Part shown: positions 59,501 to 64,000 of the stretch, in pieces | Numbering within the stretch: position 1 is the first letter of the stretch | Layout of the letters: the number at the start of each line of letters is the position of its first letter | Source of the DNA: JBFWVD01 sp050246915 | GTDB lineage: Bacteria > Actinomycetota > Acidimicrobiia > Acidimicrobiales > Ilumatobacteraceae | Direction of reading: 5' to 3' | Length of the DNA: 64,000 nt | NCBI GenBank assembly: GCA_050246915.1 | Contig: JBFWVD010000002.1 | Location: 62,001-126,000 of the forward strand | Made by a program: the position numbers and the translations under genes | Notes under the pieces: model-generated | Seen by the model: the letters and a program-made list of their open reading frames with translations, nothing else | The model's database searches: none | What the model was told of the DNA's origin: nothing

Positions 59501-60177
59501 CTGGCGGTGGGATCGGGAAGGCACAGGCGCGCCCCGGAGACCAAGCCGAGGAACAGCGCGCGCAGGACGGGATCGAACGAGAGGCCGGTGATGGCGGCGA
59601 CGCGGTCCGTGGCACCGACGCGGAAGGTGTCTCGCTGCCAGCACAAGAACTGTGACAGGCCCTCGCTGGTACCGACGATCGCCTTGGGGGCGCCTGTCGA
59701 GCCCGAGGTGAAGAAGACGTACGCGGGATGACGGCTGTCGGTGCCCAGTCCGGCGACGAGGCCAGAGCGGGGCCCCGGTTCGACCATCGTGAGTGCCGCG
59801 GTGGCCGTGTCATGGATGGCGACGGCGCCGGCCTGAGCGATCATCGCTCGACGGCGCTCATCGGGTAACGCGAGATCGAGCGGCAAGATCACCTGGCCGC
59901 TGGCCATGGTCGCCAAGAGTCGTACGACCGTCGTAGCGGTGAGTGGGCCGGGAACAGCTATCACGGCGCCGGATGGCAACGACCGGTGTTGCTCGCTGGC
60001 GGCATCGATCGCGTCGATGAGCTGCCCGTAGGTCATGTTGCCGGATGGGTCTGTGATGGCGATGTCGTCAGGAACTCGGGCTGCGCAGGCTCGGACCAGC
60101 TCAGGGGTGGGAGGCGGTCCGACTGTTCGTGGTGGTCGTGCCCAATGCTCCGAGCGATCGTCCGCGCCGATGCTCAT
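56542..60177 (-). CDS. Nonribosomal peptide synthetase A-PCP-C with degenerate adenylation tail
   Basis: A 1211-residue protein. A (about 25-500) has YVFFTSGSTGAPK near 153, FDPVLRAL near 201, NLYGPTETT near 293, YRTGDTGRL and the NGKVDR lysine. Its pocket reads D-P-R-S-F-A-L-L-A by eye. The carrier serine is in LGGSSLAAL (542). C (about 620-1060) keeps HHFCTDG at 753-759 and the late VIGYFVNLLPLRIRI segment. The last 135 residues look like the C-terminal part of an adenylation domain without its ATP-binding core (GRISALTEVEQVEVREIAGRLTAIVVP). Start ATG 60177, with GTGAGAG nearby and TACGTT at 60200-60205 as a possible -10. It ends 4 nt inside the ABC gene. Confidence 0.95.
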   Translation of the reverse strand: MSIGADDRSEHWARPPRTVGPPPTPELVRACAARVPDDIAITDPSGNMTYGQLIDAIDAASEQHRSLPSGAVIAVPGPLTATTVVRLLATMASGQVILPLDLALPDERRRAMIAQAGAVAIHDTATAALTMVEPGPRSGLVAGLGTDSRHPAYVFFTSGSTGAPKAIVGTSEGLSQFLCWQRDTFRVGATDRVAAITGLSFDPVLRALFLGLVSGARLCLPDPTASPSDQLDWIRAVGATIVHATPSQLRLWLTDGTPGTLPDLRITFTAGEPLTAGLVAAWRERAHSSRIVNLYGPTETTLARCWHELDASNATDPIPVGTAIAGSVVEVLDNDGAPCPVGVAGDVWIRTWFGTLGYLDAPADSGFRPDPERPDLVTYRTGDTGRLDAHGDLVLIGRSDDQVKIAGVRVEPGEVARTLERHDAVASAMVLPFDHNGSTALGGFVVPTPGCTIDTGELRRFAARTLPAAALPGRIIVIDALPLTANGKVDRQRLRDLVADRSDGNSSGLSTAEQQMAAIWTDVLGREVDTPTADFWDLGGSSLAALRVKSRMGGGIDFAGVLHHLLEHPTLRDFTRTVNGFDAVESVAIQQTPSEEAPIRVAARPQRPVVSVDSEPVGESHPLSPQQRQMWLLDSLGAGSNYYAMQRVLITGSVDERALERAFGAVIEAHDILRARVRLVGDEPVVVYAESTPFQLEVVDHPIGADDDPLIWAEQLGDEFRDEQSMSLEHGPVFQVRLYELRNGHQLLFVKIHHFCTDGFSMPPMWEAVSDAYAAAVSGRPVQLPRPPRQYHEWAAENRAALESGQLDDALAWWEEQLRDAPTLQLPNRSRQAGERRYEQKRLKLRFPESFKAQLRAAADEIGVTRNQILLSLYALCLERLTGQDDVVIGMPANARTTDGDKQVIGYFVNLLPLRIRIPEERSLRAVALRAAAVADVASRHRSVPFEAIVDRVKQERRPGVPALAQTEFNYRQHHQTTPRLEGVETRYLTFGAAGTAFDIAMHVSTAATALITLSWESDALATHEARCALDEFEAITLAALADVDRDLRDVHSARPHEPSMLTARRRMGYAALSGDAVKIVGVLDNDETLHTTGLGELVVDDDLPTAMLAVVADGHARLLGPVDGMAVLNDELVDIAELRGRISALTEVEQVEVREIAGRLTAIVVPHHDSVDPAALEQRITDLVGANLPVVIAAELPLVRSLASASAVHS

Positions 60178-60227
60178 GTGTGCTCTCACGGTCTGGGGGA
60201 ACGTAGTAGTGGGGTGGTGGTGGCGCA

Positions 60228-60252
60228 ACGCCCCTGTCCCATTCGGAAGGGG
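60228..60252. terminator. Hairpin between the epimerase-like gene and the NRPS operon
   Basis: GCCCCT and AGGGGC form a 6-bp stem with a 13-nt loop in the 118-nt gap upstream of the NRPS start. It may end the TIGR01777 gene's transcript. It is weak. Confidence 0.35.
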
Positions 60253-60295
60253 CAGCGATGTTCTTGAGGCTGCGGACGCCGAAAGTGGAGCCGTA

Positions 60296-61201
60296 TCAGG
60301 CCGCGGCGGACCGCCCGAGTACGTGGCGCAACGCCCCCTCGAGCGTCGGTTGGCCGAAGGTGAACCCGTCCGACTGCAGCACTGTCGGCAACACCTTCTG
60401 CCCGTCGAACAGCAGCGCCTTGGCCAACTCACCCCCGAGCAGGAGCTTGGGTCCGAACTTGGGGATGGGGAGCGCGGTGGGGCGGCGCAGCGTTGCCCCG
60501 AGCGCCCGCGTGAACTCTCGGTTGGTCGCCGGGTTGGGTGCGGTGAGGTTCACCGGCCCGGCAACGTCGGAGGCGAGCAGGTGCATCATCGCCGCGACGT
60601 GATCATCGATGGTGATCCACGACCACCACTGTCGGCCTCCCGCGATGGTGCCGCCGAATCCGAGCTTGAAGATGGGGAGTTGTTTGCGCAGCGCCCCACC
60701 GTCAGCCGACAGGACGATGCCGGTACGCAGGAAACAGGTTCGGATCCCCGCCGCCGGTGCGAGCCCAGCGGCTTGCTCCCACGCGACGCACACGTCGGCC
60801 AAGAAGCCGGTGCCGGGGGCGGAGGACTCGGTGCACGTCTCTTCGCCGCGATCGCCGTAGTAGCCCACGGCAGAGCCCGACAGCAGCACGTGTGGGCGCT
60901 TGTCGAGTGAGGCCAGCGTCTCACCGAGCAGAGCGGTGCCCTTGGTGCGACTGTCTTTGATCTCGCGCTTGTACGCGTCGCTCCAGCGATGATCGCCGAT
61001 GCCGGCACCGGCCAGATGGACGACGGCGTCGATCCCTTCGAGCGAAGCGGCGTCGATCGTGCCCTTCGCCGGATCCCAACCGATCTGATCGCCCTTGGGG
61101 GCGGATCGGACCATGGCGATCGGGCGATGGCCGGCGGCCTTCAGCGCGCTGACCAGGGCTGAGCCGATGAGCCCAGAAGAACCGGTGACAACAACGTCCA
61201 T
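60296..61201 (-). CDS. TIGR01777-family SDR (YfcH-like epimerase)
   Basis: A 301-residue NAD(P)-binding SDR of the TIGR01777/YfcH group. The motif is VVTGSSGLIGSALVSAL near 4, HLAGAGIGDHRWSDAYKREIKDSRTKG near 62, and LLSGSAVGYYGDRGEE near 105, where YYGDRG takes the place of the usual YxxxK. WSWITIDDHVAAMMHLL near 193 and a C-terminal DUF1731-like end (LLFDGQKVLPTVLQSDGFTFGQPTLEGAL) are family marks. The function of the family is not settled. GAGACT lies 6 nt before ATG 61201. It is not obviously part of the peptide locus. Confidence 0.9.
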   Translation of the reverse strand: MDVVVTGSSGLIGSALVSALKAAGHRPIAMVRSAPKGDQIGWDPAKGTIDAASLEGIDAVVHLAGAGIGDHRWSDAYKREIKDSRTKGTALLGETLASLDKRPHVLLSGSAVGYYGDRGEETCTESSAPGTGFLADVCVAWEQAAGLAPAAGIRTCFLRTGIVLSADGGALRKQLPIFKLGFGGTIAGGRQWWSWITIDDHVAAMMHLLASDVAGPVNLTAPNPATNREFTRALGATLRRPTALPIPKFGPKLLLGGELAKALLFDGQKVLPTVLQSDGFTFGQPTLEGALRHVLGRSAAA

Positions 61202-61207
61202 GCCCCG

Positions 61208-61213
61208 AGTCTC
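61208..61213 (-). promoter_or_regulatory. GAGACT box before the TIGR01777 gene
   Basis: GAGACT on the minus strand is followed by 6 nt and ATG 61201. This is the fourth occurrence of the word at this spacing in the window. Confidence 0.35.
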
Positions 61214-61228
61214 GCAGCCCCTTGCTGA

Positions 61229-61888
61229 TCAGGTGGGATCGGAAGGAACCTGTGTGGACACTGCTATCAGCGATGCGATCGTGGTGAGGAACGCCTTGCT
61301 CCGTTCGTCGAGCGGGCCATCGTCGTCGCGGTCGGCCACGAGGTAGCCGAGGTGTCGGCCGTGGAACGCCACCGGGATCTGCACATCGTGGCCGTCGGGA
61401 TCATCGGTGGTCGTGCAGTCGGCGAGTCGTTGGACACCGCGGGTCACCCACGTCGCCGACATGGCGAAGTCGTCGGCTGCCATGCCGCCTGCCAACTGAC
61501 CGACGAGGTGGCTGAGCCCCGTGAGTTGGTTGGCGACCTGGCGACTCTCCTCTTCCCGGGCGCGCAAGCGTGTGGAGATCTCCCCGAAGAGCAGCGCGGC
61601 GGCGAACAGCACCAACATCGACAACACGTCGCGGTCGTCGTGCACCCGAAGCGTGAGATAGGGCTCGACGTGGAAGAAGTTGAACGATGCTGTCGCCGCC
61701 ACTGCGGCGAGCACGCCAGCGGGTCGCCCACCGATGAGAGCGGCACACACCACGGCGATCAGCAACATCAGCGCGACGTTGGGGGCACCGAGGAACTCGC
61801 GCACCGGCACCAGGATCATGGCGATGGGAACGACCGACCAGGCAACGAGGAGCCCGGCAAGCTTCGAACCCCGCAACAATCGATCCAC
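61229..61888 (-). CDS. DUF4118 membrane protein, KdpD-sensor-like
   Basis: About 219 residues. The N-terminal part has three to four membrane spans (AGLLVAWSVVPIAMIL, APNVALMLLIAVVCAALIGGRPAGVLAAVAATASFNFFHVEPYLTLRV), which is the DUF4118 domain of the potassium sensor kinase KdpD. FNFFHVEPYLTL is the most conserved part. A cytoplasmic stretch follows with a short coiled coil (RLRAREEESRQVANQLTGLSHLVGQL) and a GAF-like end. There is no histidine kinase domain. It may be a split or partner form of KdpD that senses K+ next to the kdp operon. The start is uncertain: GTG 61888 or TTG 61924. Confidence 0.72.
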   Translation of the reverse strand: MDRLLRGSKLAGLLVAWSVVPIAMILVPVREFLGAPNVALMLLIAVVCAALIGGRPAGVLAAVAATASFNFFHVEPYLTLRVHDDRDVLSMLVLFAAALLFGEISTRLRAREEESRQVANQLTGLSHLVGQLAGGMAADDFAMSATWVTRGVQRLADCTTTDDPDGHDVQIPVAFHGRHLGYLVADRDDDGPLDERSKAFLTTIASLIAVSTQVPSDPT

Positions 61889-61924
61889 ACCACGTTCATA
61901 TGGCCGCGGCGAGTCGACCAGCAA

Positions 61925-62126
61925 GCGTCTTAACGAAAACTCTGCGCGGCTCGTGCGCAACGCGGTACACGCGGCGTTTGCCGGCCCGCCGCATGGCGCG
62001 TGAACGAAACGAGAAGCCTTGACGTCCGGCCGCAAAGGGATCGCAAAGGGTGTTGCGGCTCCGTGCCCGTGTTCGCAAGCTGCCGTCAGTCGCCCTGGTG
62101 GGCGATGCGGACGAGCGGAGGTGGAT
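61925..62126. promoter_or_regulatory. Divergent control region of the kdp operon
   Basis: About 200 nt between the divergent DUF4118 gene and the first kdp gene. It holds a direct repeat CGCAAAGGG at 62031-62039 and 62042-62050 (11-bp period, a half-helix turn apart), TTGACG at 62019-62024 as a possible -35, and a 6-bp hairpin at 62090-62105 just before the Shine-Dalgarno. A repeat of this kind is a candidate KdpE-type operator. I looked for a c-di-AMP (ydaO) riboswitch, known before some kdp operons, and saw no match. Confidence 0.45.
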
Positions 62127-62333
62127 GTGTCTGACGTCCTGATGATCATGGTCGTGTGTGCCTTCTTCCGCATCGCGACGTTGTACGTGCGGTTGTGTGA
62201 TCGAGTCATCGGTCCTGACCCGTTGGAGAACGAGCCGGACGAGCCAGCGGTCGGTGCCCACGATCGTGTGGCGGGCCACATCGATCACGACGCTCGAGTG
62301 GGGGTGGATCGTGCTGTACGCGTCGGTCGCTGA
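62127..62333 (+). CDS. Small membrane protein at the head of the kdp operon
   Basis: A 68-residue protein. The N-terminal third is one membrane span (VSDVLMIMVVCAFFRIATLYVRLCDRVIGPD), and the rest is a polar Asp/His-rich tail (GAHDRVAGHIDHDARVGVDR). GGAGG lies 5 nt before GTG 62127. It overlaps kdpF by 23 nt in another frame. Similar short proteins with an AFFxxATLYVRxCDRxIGPD-like start are, to my knowledge, found before kdpF in actinobacteria, which supports a real gene rather than a chance frame. A role in Kdp assembly is possible but not known. Confidence 0.65.
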   Translation: MSDVLMIMVVCAFFRIATLYVRLCDRVIGPDPLENEPDEPAVGAHDRVAGHIDHDARVGVDRAVRVGR

Positions 62334-62412
62334 CAACTGGGTCGGGCTCGGCATCGCCGTGTTGGTGATCGCCTTCCTGGTGCTCGTGTTGGTCTTCCCG
62401 GAGAGGTTCTGA
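62311..62412 (+). CDS. kdpF: KdpF, small subunit of the K+-transporting ATPase
   Basis: A 33-residue single-span peptide (WVGLGIAVLVIAFLVLVLVFPERF). KdpF stabilises the KdpFABC potassium pump, and the terminal PERF matches the family. GGGGG lies 6 nt before GTG 62311. Its stop overlaps the kdpA start (TGATG), so both are translated together. Confidence 0.85.
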   Translation: MLYASVADNWVGLGIAVLVIAFLVLVLVFPERF

Positions 62413-64000
62413 TGTCTGGCCCTGCGCTGTTCCAACTCGTCGCGCTCATCGCGTTGCTGGCCGCGACCATCGGTCCGCTGGGGCGCTACATGGCCAAGGT
62501 GTACCAACAGATGCCGGAGGATCCGGCGCCCGGCGAGCGGGTCTTCGGGCCGATCGACCGAGCGATCTACCGAGTGTGCGGCATCGACCCGAAGCGGGAG
62601 CAACGGTGGAACGTCTATGCGCTGTCGCTCTTGGCGTTCAGTTTCGTCTCCGTCCTCGTGGTCTATGCGGCGCAACGGTTCCAAGGGGCACTGCCGCTCA
62701 ACCCGAACGATCGCGCTGGGGTGAACCCGTGGGGCGCGTTCAACACCGCGGTGTCGTTCGTGACCAACACCAACTGGCAGTGGTACTCGGGTGAACAGAC
62801 GATGAGTCACCTGACGCAGATGCTTGCGCTGACGGTGCAGAACTTCGTGTCGGCCGCGGCCGGTATGGCTGTTGCTGTCGCCATCATCCGGGGGATCGCG
62901 CGGAAGAACCGCCGCACGCTCGGCAACTTCTGGGTCGATCTGGTCCGTTCGACGACGCGCATCTTGATGCCGTTGGCCCTTGTGTTCGCCGTGTTCTTCG
63001 TGAGCCAGGGCGTGATCCAGAACTTCAAGGGATCCACTACTGCGAAACGGATCGATCAGACGGTGCAGATCACCGACGCCGACGGTGTCAACGTCGCGGC
63101 CGATCCGGTGCAGAACATCGTGGGGGGTCCGTTCGCCAGCCAAGAAGCGATCAAGGAGCTCGGCACCAACGGCGGTGGCCCCCTCAACGCCAACTCTGCG
63201 CACCCGTTCGAGAACCCCAACGCGTGGACGAACTTCTTCCAGATCTACCTGTTGCTGCTCATCCCGTTCTCGTTCACCGTGGCGTTCGGCTACATGGTCG
63301 GCTCGAAGCGCCAAGGCCGCGTGCTGCTCGTGGTGATGATGGCGCTGTGGTTGGTGTCGGTGATCGGAGTATCGCTTTCCGAGCAGTCCGGCAATCCCAA
63401 GCTCGATTCGCTCGGTGTGAACCAATCGGCTTCGTCGCAACAGGTCGGCGGGAACTTCGAGGGCAAAGAGGTCCGGTTCGGCGCGGGGACATGCGGTCTC
63501 TATGCCGGTTCGACCACCAGTACGTCGACCGGTGCCGTGAACTGCATGCACGACAGCCTCACGCCGCTGGGAGGAATGTTCCCGCTCATCAACATGAAGC
63601 TCGGTGAGGTGTCGCCCGGTGGCGTCGGTGTCGGGCTCATGGGCATGTTGATCAATGCACTCCTCGCCGTGTTCATCGCCGGGCTCATGGTGGGACGCAC
63701 ACCGGAGTTCCTCGGCAAGAAGATCCAGGCCGCGGAGATGAAGCTCGTGGTGCTGTACACGATCGCCATGCCGCTCGCGGTACTGGGGTTCGCGGCGGCG
63801 ACCGTTCTCATCGGCACGGCCAAAGGCGCGGTGCAGAGCCAGGACGCCCACGGGCTCACCGAGACGCTCTACAACTTCGCGTCGGCCGGCAACAACAACG
63901 GCTCGGCGTTCGGATACGTCGGGACCGGATCGCACTGGTACACGATGAGCATGGGCCTGGCGATGATGGCCGGTCGCTTCTTGCTCATCATCCCCGCGCT
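62412..64000 (+). CDS. kdpA: K+-transporting ATPase potassium-binding subunit KdpA, 5' part
   Basis: The first 529 residues of KdpA; the frame runs to the window edge. KdpA is the channel-like subunit of the high-affinity Kdp pump. Selectivity-filter loops are visible: NTNWQWYSGE at 119-128, GTNGGG near 255, GGMFPLINM near 390 and SAGNNNGSAF near 493. The order kdpF-kdpA and the upstream DUF4118 gene fit a kdpFABC operon induced by K+ limitation, with kdpB and kdpC expected to the right. Length so far agrees with the usual 550-600 residues. Confidence 0.96.
   Translation, partial: MSGPALFQLVALIALLAATIGPLGRYMAKVYQQMPEDPAPGERVFGPIDRAIYRVCGIDPKREQRWNVYALSLLAFSFVSVLVVYAAQRFQGALPLNPNDRAGVNPWGAFNTAVSFVTNTNWQWYSGEQTMSHLTQMLALTVQNFVSAAAGMAVAVAIIRGIARKNRRTLGNFWVDLVRSTTRILMPLALVFAVFFVSQGVIQNFKGSTTAKRIDQTVQITDADGVNVAADPVQNIVGGPFASQEAIKELGTNGGGPLNANSAHPFENPNAWTNFFQIYLLLLIPFSFTVAFGYMVGSKRQGRVLLVVMMALWLVSVIGVSLSEQSGNPKLDSLGVNQSASSQQVGGNFEGKEVRFGAGTCGLYAGSTTSTSTGAVNCMHDSLTPLGGMFPLINMKLGEVSPGGVGVGLMGMLINALLAVFIAGLMVGRTPEFLGKKIQAAEMKLVVLYTIAMPLAVLGFAAATVLIGTAKGAVQSQDAHGLTETLYNFASAGNNNGSAFGYVGTGSHWYTMSMGLAMMAGRFLLIIPA

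Noticed and set aside
61925..62126. c-di-AMP (ydaO) riboswitch upstream of kdp
   Set aside because: I looked for the conserved ydaO segments and found none. Only a direct repeat and a small hairpin are present. A covariance search would settle it.
1..64000. Prophage, insertion sequence or genomic island borders
   Set aside because: No transposase, integrase, tRNA end or flanking target duplications were seen. The polysaccharide and NRPS loci could still be transferred, but the sequence shows no borders.

Overview
The window is GC-rich, protein-dense DNA from a bacterial chromosome. Three things point to a high-GC actinobacterium, most likely a member of the Acidimicrobiia (inference from gene content and style, not a search result): heavy use of GTG starts, many starts with no Shine-Dalgarno but a TANNNT hexamer 6-8 nt upstream (leaderless style), and SUF-type Fe-S genes of the actinobacterial SufC-SufS-SufU kind. 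No rRNA, tRNA, prophage, insertion sequence or CRISPR array was recognised.

Layout. 1-16 kb is mostly housekeeping: the end of a SufC-like ATPase, purE-purK, an HtpX protease, a P-type cation ATPase behind a yybP-ykoY (Mn2+) riboswitch, a pterin dehydratase, a YbaK deacylase, a sufC-sufS-sufU operon with a palindromic operator, an MBL hydrolase, a VapBC-like toxin-antitoxin pair, an acyl-CoA dehydrogenase with a 45-bp tandem array over its stop codon, and small or hypothetical genes. 13.7-42 kb is a surface-polysaccharide region: GT2 and GT4 glycosyltransferases (two of them fusions), FkbM methyltransferases, an acyltransferase, an epimerase, UDP-glucose dehydrogenase interrupted by an intein, UDP-glucuronate decarboxylase, a Wzm/Wzt ABC exporter, and several GT-C-like membrane proteins. 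UGDH plus UXS should supply UDP-glucuronate and UDP-xylose. Wzt carries a C-terminal domain of the kind that recognises a finished glycan, so an ABC-exported, pentose-containing cell-surface polysaccharide is the simplest reading.

42-46 kb holds aceE (pyruvate dehydrogenase E1), rnhA and small enzymes. 46-60 kb is a compact nonribosomal peptide locus on the minus strand: an A-PCP-C protein with a degenerate adenylation tail, an ABC exporter, then C-A-PCP-C-A-PCP-TE, joined by 4-nt and 1-nt overlaps and followed by an FAD amine-oxidase-like enzyme and an SRPBCC protein. Three intact A domains and one thioesterase suggest a short peptide that is exported by the embedded transporter. The window ends in a kdp potassium-uptake operon (an unnamed small membrane protein, kdpF, kdpA cut by the window edge) with a divergent DUF4118 (KdpD-sensor-like) gene.

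The most notable items are the 456-residue LAGLIDADG intein placed exactly before the catalytic cysteine of UDP-glucose dehydrogenase, the compact NRPS locus with two successive C domains and an adenylation-domain remnant, the Mn riboswitch that reassigns the nearby 'calcium' ATPase to probable manganese export, and a recurring start-proximal promoter grammar (TANNNT, and a separate GAGACT form).
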